Shown one piece after another: positions 1-10,750 of a stretch of DNA of 64,000 bases. The stretch is taken from positions 1 to 64,000 of the forward strand of contig NZ_CDDB01000021.1 in assembly GCF_000820105.1 (NCBI RefSeq), in the 5' to 3' direction. Position 1 is the first letter of the stretch, and every line of letters begins with the position of its first letter. Made by a program: the position numbers and the translations under genes. Source of the DNA: Aeromonas schubertii. Its GTDB lineage: Bacteria > Pseudomonadota > Gammaproteobacteria > Enterobacterales > Aeromonadaceae. The notes below the pieces were generated by a model. It saw only the letters and a program-made list of their open reading frames with translations. It searched no databases and had not been told where the DNA came from.

Positions 1-80
1 TATCGCTTTTCTTTCGCAGCCGGGTTGGCGTTGCCAACTCGCTGACCATCCGGCGTCATCCGCCGTGCTGGTGAGGGCGC
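1..80 (-). other. rRNA operon leader (partial, runs off the left edge)
   Basis: Downstream of the P1-type promoter at 81-108, the minus strand reads like the leader of an E. coli-type rRNA operon: a GCGCC-type start region, then a GGTCAGCG stretch, a perfect 6-bp stem (GTTGGC / GCCAAC at 24-38) and an A-rich tract. E. coli leaders carry a comparable stem between P1 and P2. No P2 promoter, boxA or 16S sequence is reached before position 1, so the RNA genes themselves lie outside the window. Inferred from promoter and leader resemblance only. Confidence 0.72.
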
Positions 81-108
81 ATTATAGGGAGGCACGCCGG
101 GATGGCAA
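81..108 (-). promoter_or_regulatory. rRNA operon P1-type promoter, firing leftward
   Basis: On the minus strand TTGCCA (103-108) and TATAAT (81-86) are separated by 16 bp and followed by GCGCC. This closely mirrors E. coli rrn P1 (TTGTCA, 16 bp, TATAAT, GCGCC), including the CTCCC-like bases just before the -10. The GC-rich discriminator is the hallmark of stringent (ppGpp/DksA) control. The DNA upstream on the minus strand (about 109-150) contains A and T tracts that could act as an UP element. Confidence 0.8.
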
Positions 109-303
109 GGGAAAAACAGCGAAAAAACCACACTTTTGTACCGTTCGCTTAAACCACCAACAGACCAACAGCTTTTGCACAGAATTACCCACAGATTCAA
201 TTCGCGATCATGTTCAGACCCAATAAAGCGTCGGCCTGAAAGCCCCCCCTCTCATCGAAGTGGCGGGCGATGCTGGTCAGCGCCGGGCTGTAGATGGTTT
301 CAA

Positions 304-313
304 CCACCAGGGG
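304..313. repeat. Target site duplication, left copy
   Basis: CCACCAGGGG immediately precedes the left IS end. An identical 10-mer follows the right end at 1553-1562. Duplications of 8-10 bp are usual for the ISAs1 family. Confidence 0.9.
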
Positions 314-1552
314 CAGGGCAAGAGCATGAGTGGTCACTCTTTGTTCGCCGCTCTTACCCCTGACAAAATTACTTGTTCGAGATAGTCGCTGTTCATGGCG
401 GCTATCTTCTGCTTACGGCGGATGCTGGCTCGCTTTCCTTCTTCTGCTCTGAGCATGTTCAGTGCCATATGCCTTGCTGTGGCCAGTATCTCGGCGGCAT
501 CACCCCGATAAATAGAGCAGGCATCTTCTTTCATGGTGACATCCAAGACCCAGTGCAACTGGTTTTCTATCCCCCAGTGGCTGCGTACCGCATTCGCAAA
601 AGTGGCTCGCTCCAAAGGGGCTGAGCTGATGTAGTAACGATGCTCCAATGACACCTCTCCCTTGCTTTTTTGCTGGTAGCCAACGGCGACCCCCAGCGCT
701 CGCAACCCTTTCCACTCAGGAAAATGGCGGGCTACCTCCTCGGCCGGCATCACATGATATTGCCGCACTTCAACTCTTCCCCGGTTTTGCTCGATACTGG
801 CGATATGCTGCTCTGCCAACACTGGCTTGAACGCCTCACGCACCGCATTCGACAAACGCTCTTGATTACCTTTGACGGCCAACAAGTAATCACCGCCTTG
901 CTCGATAATCTGAGCCGCAATGGCTGTCTGGCAGCCCATCGCATCAATCGATATCAGGCAATTATTGATATCCAACAACGACAACAACGCCGGGATTGCT
1001 GTGATCTCATTGGATTTAGCATCGGTTTTCACCTGGCCTAGCACGACACCATTGGCACAGGCAAACGCACTGACCATATGGATGGCTGAAGCCCTGTCAT
1101 CACGGTGATAGGAGCCTCGCAACACCTTTCCGTCCAAGGCGATAACGTCGCCGTTACTGCGCTGACTTACCGATGTCATCCAACTGAGAAAACAATGCTG
1201 AAACTGCAATGGGTCGAGACGGGAAATGACGTGGGCAATCGTGTCATCAACCGGCATGCCATTGAGGAAGAGCTGGCGCTTCTGGAACCAGTCTAGATGG
1301 GCGTCACCAAAGTCCTCAATATCTTGCCATCCTTCAGCACCACCGATAACAGCACAGAGCGTCAGAAACAGCACATCAAATAAGGGATAAGCCACTTTGG
1401 CGGTTTGCCTTGGGTCTTGGAGCTCGGCAAAGTGCTTAGAGAAGGCGTCGATGGACATGAAGTGGCTCTCCGAAAAGAGAGCATAAGATCACAGCCCGGG
1501 ACGGCGGTCAAACCCAATGGTTCGCTCAAAAAGCGTTCGCGATCTCGCCCTG
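314..1552 (-). mobile_element. Complete ISAs1-family insertion sequence, 1239 bp
   Basis: The element has one long transposase gene and imperfect terminal inverted repeats. Reading inward, the left end is CAGGGCAAGAGCATGA and the right end is CAGGGCGAGATCGCGA, matching at 12 of 16 positions. It is flanked by a perfect 10-bp direct repeat. Size, ends and duplication length fit the ISAs1 family, first defined in Aeromonas salmonicida. The intact transposase frame and perfect duplication suggest a fairly recent insertion. Confidence 0.92.
334..1458 (-). CDS. ISAs1-family transposase
   Basis: This 374-residue DDE transposase catalyses cut-and-paste movement of the surrounding element. An N-terminal H-repeat-associated region (about 1-90) is followed by the catalytic core. 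The acidic triad is visible as D109 in ALDGKVLRGS, D172 in SIDAMGCQ and E298 in HWGIENQLHW; the last includes the Y/W-x-x-ExxxxW/K-type context of IS4-like enzymes. The length matches family members (about 370-380), and no frameshift or stop is seen, so the enzyme is probably functional. The gene fills almost the whole element, leaving 20 bp at its 3' end and 94 bp, presumably carrying its promoter, at its 5' end. Confidence 0.93.
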   Translation of the reverse strand: MSIDAFSKHFAELQDPRQTAKVAYPLFDVLFLTLCAVIGGAEGWQDIEDFGDAHLDWFQKRQLFLNGMPVDDTIAHVISRLDPLQFQHCFLSWMTSVSQRSNGDVIALDGKVLRGSYHRDDRASAIHMVSAFACANGVVLGQVKTDAKSNEITAIPALLSLLDINNCLISIDAMGCQTAIAAQIIEQGGDYLLAVKGNQERLSNAVREAFKPVLAEQHIASIEQNRGRVEVRQYHVMPAEEVARHFPEWKGLRALGVAVGYQQKSKGEVSLEHRYYISSAPLERATFANAVRSHWGIENQLHWVLDVTMKEDACSIYRGDAAEILATARHMALNMLRAEEGKRASIRRKQKIAAMNSDYLEQVILSGVRAANKE

Positions 1553-1562
1553 CCACCAGGGG
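1553..1562. repeat. Target site duplication, right copy
   Basis: CCACCAGGGG, identical to 304-313, lies directly after the right IS end. Confidence 0.9.
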
Positions 1563-1717
1563 AAACATCATCAACAGAATAATGAGCCACACAGGTGGGC
1601 AATGCTGTCGAGTCATGATGACACCTCACCTCTATATAACAGAAAGGCGCTCAGTCTAGGGAAGGCTTCTGTGTCGCATTACAATACTGAAGACATTAAA
1701 CATCAAAAGCACGACAC

Positions 1718-2497
1718 ATGGCCTTTATCACCGCGCATAGTTCATTTAACCCCGACGACCAGTCAGCTCCGGTCATCGGCATCGCCGCCGATCTGGGCCA
1801 GCACGACTCGGGACGCCATCACCACGCCCGCCATCAACTGCTGTTTGCCAATCAGGGCTGCATCACCATAGAGCTGGCCGACACCCTGTGCGTACTGCCC
1901 CCAACCCGGGCGGCCTGGATCCCGGCCGGCACTGTGCACCGCGCCATGATGCGTGGCGTGGTAGCATACCGCTCGCTCTATTTCGCGCAGACGGCGGCGC
2001 CCACCCTGCCCCTCGGGGTACTGGAGGTAAACCCCTTGCTGCGGGAGGTGATCGAACGGATGGCCTTCTGGCCCTGGGATATGACGGCGCAGGCGCAACA
2101 GAGCCTACTGACGGTGTGCGAGGAGGAGTTGCTGGCTGCCCCGCGCCAGGTGTGGCAGCTACCCTTCCCGCGCGATGCGCGGCTGGCAACCTGGCTGGAC
2201 GGGGTACGTGGCGGCGCGCTGCCGGAGCGATTGGCTCAGCTGGCCAGCCGGGTGGCGGCCAGCGAGCGCACCCTGGGGCGCATCTTCTTGCGCGAGACCG
2301 GCATGTCGTATCAGGCCTGGCGTCAGCAGTGGCGATTGCTGCGGGCGATGGAGCTGCTGGCCGAATCGGGCAACCTGAGCGACACAGCCCAAGCCCTCGA
2401 TTTTGCCAGCGACAGCGCCTTTATCGCTTTCTTTCGCCAGCACACGGGACAGACCCCGTTGCGCTACCTTAACCACGGGGCTCCTCCGCGGCGCTGA
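1718..2497 (+). CDS. AraC-family transcriptional regulator
   Basis: This 259-residue protein has an N-terminal cupin-like sensing half (about 20-90; histidine-rich stretch HHHARHQLLF near residues 30-40) and a C-terminal double helix-turn-helix. The second half (about 165-255) runs from ERLAQLASRVAASERTLGR to the family signature ALDFASDSAFIAFFRQHTG followed by TPLRYL. The organisation matches cupin-type AraC regulators such as NimR (YeaM). These control a divergent MFS exporter, and here the divergent gene is the ruined MFS gene starting at 1616. The regulator looks intact but may have lost its main target. The 3' end overlaps the convergent small gene at 2469 by 29 bp. Confidence 0.88.
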   Translation: MAFITAHSSFNPDDQSAPVIGIAADLGQHDSGRHHHARHQLLFANQGCITIELADTLCVLPPTRAAWIPAGTVHRAMMRGVVAYRSLYFAQTAAPTLPLGVLEVNPLLREVIERMAFWPWDMTAQAQQSLLTVCEEELLAAPRQVWQLPFPRDARLATWLDGVRGGALPERLAQLASRVAASERTLGRIFLRETGMSYQAWRQQWRLLRAMELLAESGNLSDTAQALDFASDSAFIAFFRQHTGQTPLRYLNHGAPPRR

Positions 2498-2696
2498 CCT
2501 CGGTCAGCATCACACTGGGCTCCAACGGACGCAGGTTCTCCATGGCCTCGGCTACCACGGCCGCACTGGCTTCTGCTACCTCACTCTTTACTTCCTGATG
2601 CAAGCTTGCCAAATCCAGAGTCGGTCTATCCCCAGTCTCATTGGCGTTAGCGGTCAGAGCCATGGTGGTAAACAGGGCGGCGATCAGGGTCTTCAT
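2469..2696 (-). CDS. Small exported protein of unknown function
   Basis: A 75-residue product starts MKTLIAALFTTMALTANA, a textbook Sec signal peptide with a likely cleavage site after ANA. The mature part is about 57 residues, acidic and alanine-rich, with a probable helix (SLHQEVKSEVAEASAAVVAE). I chose the ATG at 2696 over the one at 2711 because a GGAG lies 9 bases before it and because the signal peptide then begins properly. The gene converges on the AraC-type gene and overlaps its last 29 bp. I do not recognise the family. Coding status rests on the signal peptide and ribosome binding site. Confidence 0.62.
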   Translation of the reverse strand: MKTLIAALFTTMALTANANETGDRPTLDLASLHQEVKSEVAEASAAVVAEAMENLRPLEPSVMLTEVSAAEEPRG

Positions 2697-2823
2697 ATTG
2701 GATATCTCCATTGGGTTGATTACCCTATGTCTATTCCAAGTCCCGTGCCAAAAATTAACACATTGATTTGATTCAATTTTATCTCAAAACCCGTTCCACA
2801 ACCCATCACCTTGGTCAACCATT

Positions 2824-2843
2824 AACCACAGAGTGGTTTTTTT
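2824..2843 (+). terminator. Terminator-like hairpin in the avtA leader
   Basis: AACCAC / GTGGTT forms a 6-bp stem with a 3-base loop (2824-2838), and the T run continues through 2843. It lies 327 bp after the AraC gene and about 125 bp before avtA. It could therefore be a late terminator or a leader attenuator for avtA. Apart from this hairpin and the parS at 2861, I see nothing certain in 2697-2969. Confidence 0.5.
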
Positions 2844-2860
2844 CACCACCTCACAGTTTA

Positions 2861-2876
2861 TGTTCCACGTGGAACG
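2861..2876. promoter_or_regulatory. parS site 1 (ParB binding)
   Basis: TGTTCCACGTGGAACG contains the perfect 14-bp palindrome GTTCCACGTGGAAC. It is a close variant of the chromosomal parS consensus TGTTTCACGTGAAACA. It lies upstream of avtA, about 17.5 kb left of oriC, and is the presumed loading site for the ParB encoded at 24232. Confidence 0.87.
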
Positions 2877-2969
2877 TTCATCTTGCCCGTCGACACCCGC
2901 CCCACCGCTGGGATAAGGTGGATCTCCTTCATAACAAAGCAGACGACACACAGGACGGACCCCTACACC

Positions 2970-4223
2970 ATGGACTTCTCCAGCTTCGGCGAGAAATTTA
3001 CCCGCCACGCCGGCATCACCCAGTTGATGGATGACCTCAACCAGGGGCTGACCAACCCCGACGCCATCATGCTCGGTGGCGGCAACCCGGCCCCCATCCC
3101 CGCCATGCTGGAGCAGTTCCAGCAACAGGCGCAGGCGCTGCTGGAGAGCGGCGATCTGGTGCGAGCCATGGCCAACTACGACGGCCCGCAGGGGAAAGAT
3201 CGCTTCATCCGCGCCCTGGCCGACCTGCTACGCCGCGAACTGGGATGGGAGATCACGGCGCGCAACATCGCCCTGACCAACGGCAGCCAGAACGCGTTCT
3301 TCTACCTCTTCAACCTGCTGGCTGGCGAATTTCCGGATGGCCGCAAGAAGAAGGTGCTCTTCCCTTTGGCCCCCGAGTACATCGGCTATGCCGACTCGGC
3401 CCTGAGCGAAGACCACTTCGTCGCCTACAAGCCGACCATCGAGAAACTGCCCGAGGGGCAGTTCAAGTACCACGTTGACTTCGAGCACCTGGAGGTGGGC
3501 GATGACATCGGCGTCATCTGCGTGTCGCGCCCCACCAACCCCACCGGCAACGTGCTGACCGACGAGGAGATCGAGCACCTGGATCAGATCGCCCGTGCCA
3601 AAGGGATTCCACTGCTCCTCGACAACGCCTACGGGGTCCCCTTCCCCGGCATCATCTTCAGCGACGTGAAGCCGTTCTGGAACGCCAACACCATTCTCTG
3701 CATGAGCCTCTCCAAGCTGGGACTACCGGGCACCCGCTGCGGCATCGTCATCGCCCAGGAGCCCATCATCCAGGCCATCACCAACCTGAGCGGCATCATC
3801 AACCTGGCACCGGGCAGCCTGGGGCCGGCCATGGCAATTCCGATGATCGAGAGCGGTGACATCATCACCCTGAGCGAGCAGGTGGTGAAGCCCTTCTACC
3901 GGGAGCGGGCAGAGCTGGCAGTGAAGCTACTGCGTGAGGCGATCCCCGATCCGCGCTTCCACATTCACAAGCCTGAAGGTGCACTGTTCCTCTGGCTCTG
4001 GTTCGAAGACTTGCCCATTCACTGCGCCGAGCTCTACCAGCGCCTCAAGGAGAAGAATCTGTTGATCGTCCCCGGTCACTACTTCTTCCCCGGCATCGAC
4101 GATCCCGACTGGCGTCACAGTCAGGAGTGTATTCGCCTCAACTACGCCCAGAACGAAGACCTGGTGCGCCGCGGCATCGCCATCCTGGCTGACGAAATCA
4201 ACGCCCTCTACGCCGGACGCTGA
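2970..4223 (+). CDS. avtA: Valine-pyruvate aminotransferase
   Basis: AvtA transfers amino groups between valine or alanine and 2-ketoacids in the cytoplasm, serving valine and alanine synthesis. The 417-residue product from the ATG at 2970 has exactly the E. coli AvtA length; the upstream in-frame extension reads like leader DNA. Fold type I PLP features are present: the N-terminal MLGGGNPAPIP segment, SRPTNPTGNV near residue 185, DNAYGVPFPG near 220, and the PLP lysine in MSLSKLGLPGTR at K249. It stands alone between a parS site and a strong terminator. Confidence 0.93.
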   Translation: MDFSSFGEKFTRHAGITQLMDDLNQGLTNPDAIMLGGGNPAPIPAMLEQFQQQAQALLESGDLVRAMANYDGPQGKDRFIRALADLLRRELGWEITARNIALTNGSQNAFFYLFNLLAGEFPDGRKKKVLFPLAPEYIGYADSALSEDHFVAYKPTIEKLPEGQFKYHVDFEHLEVGDDIGVICVSRPTNPTGNVLTDEEIEHLDQIARAKGIPLLLDNAYGVPFPGIIFSDVKPFWNANTILCMSLSKLGLPGTRCGIVIAQEPIIQAITNLSGIINLAPGSLGPAMAIPMIESGDIITLSEQVVKPFYRERAELAVKLLREAIPDPRFHIHKPEGALFLWLWFEDLPIHCAELYQRLKEKNLLIVPGHYFFPGIDDPDWRHSQECIRLNYAQNEDLVRRGIAILADEINALYAGR

Positions 4224-4227
4224 CACA

Positions 4228-4260
4228 AAAAAGGCCTGCTGTTGCAGGCCTTTCTCTTTT
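4228..4260 (+). terminator. avtA terminator, probably bidirectional
   Basis: The stem AAAGGCCTGC / GCAGGCCTTT is preceded by an A run and followed by a T-rich tract. It can serve both avtA and the convergent small heat-shock gene that ends at 4269. Confidence 0.88.
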
Positions 4261-4268
4261 CACGCCGA

Positions 4269-4712
4269 TCACTCGCCAGCGGGCAATGCCAGGGGCTCGG
4301 GCTTGCCGATGGCAATCTGGCGCGGCTTGAGGTGTTCGGGCAGCTCACGGGCCAGTTCGATCTGCAGCAGGCCATGTTCGAGGCGTGCTCCCTGCACCTC
4401 TACGTGCTGGCTCAACTTGAACGACAGGGTGAAGTCCCGCTCGGCGATGCCCTGGTGGAGGAAGCGGCGTTCCTCCTGGGCCGGGCGCTTGAGTCCCTTG
4501 ATGCTCAGGGTGCCTTGCTTAGTCTCGATCTGCAGCTCGTCGCGCTCGAAGCCCGCCACCGCCACTGTGATCAGGTAACGCTCTTGCTCCAGCTTCTCGA
4601 TGTTATAGGGGGGACATCCGGCGCTCTTCTGTTCGAACAGCCCTTCCAGTTCGCGGGCCATCCGCTCGAAGCCAACCACATTGGGATACAGGGAAGAAAA
4701 GTCGATACGCAT
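4269..4712 (-). CDS. Small heat-shock protein (IbpA/IbpB-like, second copy)
   Basis: A 147-residue Hsp20 chaperone that would hold unfolding proteins for later rescue by DnaK and ClpB. The alpha-crystallin domain covers about residues 35-130, with VAVAGFERDELQIET and the FLHQGIAERDFTLSF segment typical of IbpA/B proteins. The ATG at 4712 is chosen because its N-terminus (MRIDFSSLYPNVVGFERM) aligns with the neighbouring ibpA product; an earlier in-frame ATG at 4730 falls inside the thermometer hairpin. It follows ibpA by 72 bp with no terminator that I can see, so an ibpA-ibp2 operon is likely, as in E. coli ibpAB. It has diverged considerably from its neighbour. Confidence 0.9.
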   Translation of the reverse strand: MRIDFSSLYPNVVGFERMARELEGLFEQKSAGCPPYNIEKLEQERYLITVAVAGFERDELQIETKQGTLSIKGLKRPAQEERRFLHQGIAERDFTLSFKLSQHVEVQGARLEHGLLQIELARELPEHLKPRQIAIGKPEPLALPAGE

Positions 4713-4716
4713 GTCA

Positions 4717-4737
4717 CTATCCTCATTCAAGCAATAG
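4717..4737 (-). promoter_or_regulatory. ROSE-type RNA thermometer of the second Hsp20 gene
   Basis: The mRNA can fold CUAUUGCU against AGGAUAG around the 6-base loop UGAAUG. The Shine-Dalgarno AGGA is fully paired, with one unpaired G inside the anti-SD UUGCU. This is the diagnostic geometry of ROSE elements (U-U/C-G-C-U opposite the SD with a bulged or G-G paired G). The hairpin ends 4 bases before the AUG at 4712. Melting at high temperature would free the ribosome site. Confidence 0.82.
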
Positions 4738-4784
4738 TCGGGGTGGCCGGGCCCGCAGCGCCCGGCCGGTTCATGTCGTGATAA

Positions 4785-5198
4785 TCAGCCGTTGATGTCG
4801 ATACGGCGGGGTTTCATCGCCTCGGGCACTTCGCGCACCAGGTCGACGTGCAGCAGGCCGTTCTTGAGGTCGGCGCCCTTGACGCGGACATAGTCGGCCA
4901 ACTGAAAGCGGCGCTCGAAGCCACGCTCGGCGATGCCCTGATAGAGGTAGTTGCGGCCGCTGTCGGCCTGCTTGCTCCCCTTCACGGTGAGCAGGTTTTC
5001 CTGGAAGCTGATCTCGAGCTCCTCCTGGGTGAAGCCGGCCACCGCCATGGTGATGCGGTAGTCGTGCTCGCCGAGCAGCTCGATGTTATACGGGGGATAG
5101 CCACCGTTGCCGTTGCTCGCGGCCGATTCAATCAGGCTGGCGAGACGGTCAAAACCGATGGCGGAACGATAGAGCGGAGAAAAGTCGAAATTACGCAT
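4785..5198 (-). CDS. ibpA: Small heat-shock protein IbpA
   Basis: A 137-residue Hsp20-family aggregase, the same length as E. coli IbpA. It begins [19 protein letters not shown], strongly IbpA-like. The alpha-crystallin domain runs from about 35 to 125, with [36 protein letters not shown] and the terminal EAMKPRRI motif. It should bind denaturing proteins and co-assemble with the downstream Hsp20. A sigma-32-type promoter lies about 95 bp upstream and a ROSE hairpin covers its ribosome site, giving two layers of heat control. Confidence 0.95.
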   Translation of the reverse strand: MRNFDFSPLYRSAIGFDRLASLIESAASNGNGGYPPYNIELLGEHDYRITMAVAGFTQEELEISFQENLLTVKGSKQADSGRNYLYQGIAERGFERRFQLADYVRVKGADLKNGLLHVDLVREVPEAMKPRRIDING

Positions 5199-5202
5199 GC
5201 TA

Positions 5203-5223
5203 TTACCCTCATGTGAGCGATAA
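5203..5223 (-). promoter_or_regulatory. ROSE-type RNA thermometer of ibpA
   Basis: The mRNA folds UUAUCGCU against AGGGUAA around the loop CACAUG. The anti-SD UCGCU is the consensus ROSE pentamer with its unpaired G, and AGGG is the Shine-Dalgarno of ibpA. The stem ends 4 bases before the AUG at 5198. It has the same architecture as the hairpin at 4717-4737 but a different sequence. Confidence 0.85.
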
Positions 5224-5293
5224 CGGATGATGGCCCTCCGGTTGGACGGGCTAACTGGTCGAAACCCCTGTCGGGCATTTCGGCCTTATCACC

Positions 5294-5323
5294 TATGTAG
5301 GGATGTCCTCATCGGCTTTCAAG
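5294..5323 (-). promoter_or_regulatory. Sigma-32-type heat-shock promoter of ibpA
   Basis: CTTGAAA (5317-5323, minus strand) is followed after 14 bp by CCCTACATA (5294-5302). This fits the RpoH consensus (CTTGAAA, 13-17 bp, CCCCATnTA) closely. It implies a 5' UTR of roughly 90 bases containing the ROSE hairpin. Confidence 0.82.
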
Positions 5324-5362
5324 GGGAGAATGCAAAAGAGGGCCGCAGCCCTCTCTCGTCCT

Positions 5363-7036
5363 TCAGCGGGTCATCAGTTCGGCGTCCATCATCTCCTTCA
5401 TGCGAAACTTCTGCAGCTTGCCGGTCACCGTCATGGGGTACTCCTCGACGAAGCGAATGTATTTGGGCACCTTGAAGTAGGCGATGCGCTCCTCCAGATA
5501 GGCGCGCAGTGCCCCCTCGTCGAGCAAGGCGCCGGCCTTGAGACGTACCCAGGCGCACACCTCCTCCCCGTAGCGATCGCTGTCGACACCGAACACGGCG
5601 GCATCTTGCACGTCCGGGTGGGTGTAGATGCGATCCTCGATCTCCTTGGGGTAGATGTTCTCGCCACCGCGGATGATCAGCTCCTTGAGGCGGCCCACCA
5701 CCTGCACGTAACCCTCCTCGTCCATCAGGCCGAGATCCCCCGAGTGCAGCCACCCCTCATCATCTATGGTGGCCGCCGTCTTGGCCGGGTCTTCCCAGTA
5801 GCCCAGCATGACGTTGTAACCGCGACAGCAGATCTCCCCCCGTTGGCCCACCGGCACTGTGTTGCCCTCCAGGTCCACCAGTTTGATCTCGGTGTGGGGC
5901 AGCACCCGGCCCACCGTGGTCACCCGCTTCTCCAGTGGCGCGTCGATGGCGGTCATGTGGTTGATCGGGCTGCACTCGGTCTGGCCGTAGGCGATGGTCA
6001 CCTCGGTCATGTGCAGCAGGCTCTGCACCTTGCGCATCAGGTGCTCCGGGCAGAGGGCGCCGGCCATGATGCCGGTGCGCAGGGAGGAGAGGTCATAACG
6101 CTCGAAGTCGGGCAGCGCCAGCTCGGCGATGAACATGGTCGGCACCCCGTGCAGGGCGGTGCAGCGCTCCTCACTCACCATGGCGAGGGTCTCGGCTGCA
6201 TCGAACGACTCGGCCGGGAACAGGGCGCAGGCGCCGACGCTGAGGCAGACCAGGTTGCCGAGCACCATGCCGAAACAGTGGTAGAGCGGCACCGGGATGC
6301 AGAGGCGATCTTGCTCGCTAAAAGCCATGCCGGCGGCCACCAGCCTGGCATTGTTGAGGATGTTGCTGTGAGTCAGGGTCGCTCCCTTGGGGTTGCCCGT
6401 GGTGCCCGAGGTAAACTGGATATTGATGGGGTCGCTCGCGGTGAGCGTCGCGGCCACCCGCTCCAGCTCGGTCCGGGGTGTAGCATCGCCACGTGCCTGC
6501 AGATCGGCGAAATTGAGCATGCCCGCCGTGGCGCCACTCCCCAACCGGATCACCCACTCCAGGCTCGGCAACAGGGCAGAGCACAGGGCCCCGGGGGCAC
6601 ACTGTTCCAGCTCGGGGGCCAGGGTCTGCAACATGGCCAGATAGTCGCTGCCCTTAAACCCCTCGGCACAGATGAGGGCACGGCAGCCCACGTTGTTGAT
6701 GGCGAACTCCAGCTCACTGCGCCGATAGGCCGGGTTGATACAAACCATGATGGCGCCGATACGCGCGGTGGCGTACTGCACCAGGCACCACTCGATGTTA
6801 TTGGGGGACCAGATCCCCACCCGGTCGCCGGGGCGGATACCGATGGCGAGCAGGCCGTGAGCAACCCGGTCGACCTCGCTCAGGTAGTCGCGCCAGCTCC
6901 AGCGGATCTGCTGGTGGCGCACTACCACGGCGGGGCGGTCGGGATAACGGCGGGCGATGTCGACGAGCTGCTCGCCGAGGGTGAGGTCGATGAGGGGCAT
7001 CTCCTCGCCCCCCTTTCGATAGCTGAGCATTGTCAT
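5363..7036 (-). CDS. Medium/long-chain acyl-CoA synthetase (AMP-binding)
   Basis: A 557-residue adenylate-forming enzyme that activates a carboxylic acid with ATP to an acyl-AMP and then an acyl-CoA. The phosphate loop FTSGTTGNPKG is at 208-218. IAYGQTECSP follows near residue 345, then the hinge region GWLHSGDLG and GRLKELIIRGGENIYPKEIE (about 425-460), and the catalytic lysine in MTVTGKLQKFRM near 540. The start at 7036 has AAGGAG five bases upstream. Its sequence is of the FadD-like / PRK12583 type, so a fatty-acid substrate is likely, but chain length cannot be read from sequence. It sits between ibpA and gyrB with no pathway partner nearby. Confidence 0.85.
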   Translation of the reverse strand: MTMLSYRKGGEEMPLIDLTLGEQLVDIARRYPDRPAVVVRHQQIRWSWRDYLSEVDRVAHGLLAIGIRPGDRVGIWSPNNIEWCLVQYATARIGAIMVCINPAYRRSELEFAINNVGCRALICAEGFKGSDYLAMLQTLAPELEQCAPGALCSALLPSLEWVIRLGSGATAGMLNFADLQARGDATPRTELERVAATLTASDPINIQFTSGTTGNPKGATLTHSNILNNARLVAAGMAFSEQDRLCIPVPLYHCFGMVLGNLVCLSVGACALFPAESFDAAETLAMVSEERCTALHGVPTMFIAELALPDFERYDLSSLRTGIMAGALCPEHLMRKVQSLLHMTEVTIAYGQTECSPINHMTAIDAPLEKRVTTVGRVLPHTEIKLVDLEGNTVPVGQRGEICCRGYNVMLGYWEDPAKTAATIDDEGWLHSGDLGLMDEEGYVQVVGRLKELIIRGGENIYPKEIEDRIYTHPDVQDAAVFGVDSDRYGEEVCAWVRLKAGALLDEGALRAYLEERIAYFKVPKYIRFVEEYPMTVTGKLQKFRMKEMMDAELMTR

Positions 7037-7160
7037 GTTGGCTCCTTGCCTGGGTAGAAAGATGCCTACTGCACGGCTGGCGTATAAGGTGCCATGTTAA
7101 GTTAATGTAAAAGCACACCTTCCAACAGCCGACTTTGGTCGCAACCCGTTGCCTGCCCCA

Positions 7161-7176
7161 TGTTTCACGTGGAACG
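7161..7176. promoter_or_regulatory. parS site 2 (ParB binding)
   Basis: TGTTTCACGTGGAACG keeps the CACGTG core. Its left arm is exactly the general consensus, while its right arm follows the local GGAAC form. It lies between gyrB and the acyl-CoA ligase gene. Confidence 0.85.
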
Positions 7177-7187
7177 TGCCCACCAAA

Positions 7188-7218
7188 AACAAAAGCCGGT
7201 CACAGGGACCGGCTTTCT
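7188..7218 (-). terminator. gyrB terminator
   Basis: On the minus strand AAAGCCGGT / ACCGGCTTT forms a strong stem 3' of gyrB. The transcript then ends in a U-rich stretch (complement of the A-rich tract at 7184-7194). Confidence 0.85.
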
Positions 7219-7239
7219 CATGCTTGGCGTATCGGACGA

Positions 7240-10748
<3,509 letters not shown>

Positions 10749-10750
10749 GA

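Larger units (their letters stand above)
197..1616 (-). pseudogene. MFS efflux transporter remnant, interrupted by an IS
   Basis: An ATG at 1614-1616 opens a reading frame beginning MTRQHCPPVWLIILLMMF. The insertion sequence at 314-1552 then splits it. Removing the element and one copy of the 10-bp target repeat restores the frame, which continues as PLVVETIYSPALTSIARHF. That is typical of the first membrane segment and following loop of Bcr/CflA- or NimT-type major facilitator transporters. After about 38 codons the resemblance ends and the frame stops at 197-199, directly in the rRNA operon upstream DNA. All but the first membrane segment is therefore missing: the gene is dead by two events, an IS insertion and a 3' deletion or rearrangement. 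It diverges from the AraC-type gene at 1718, a common regulator-exporter arrangement. Confidence 0.68.
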
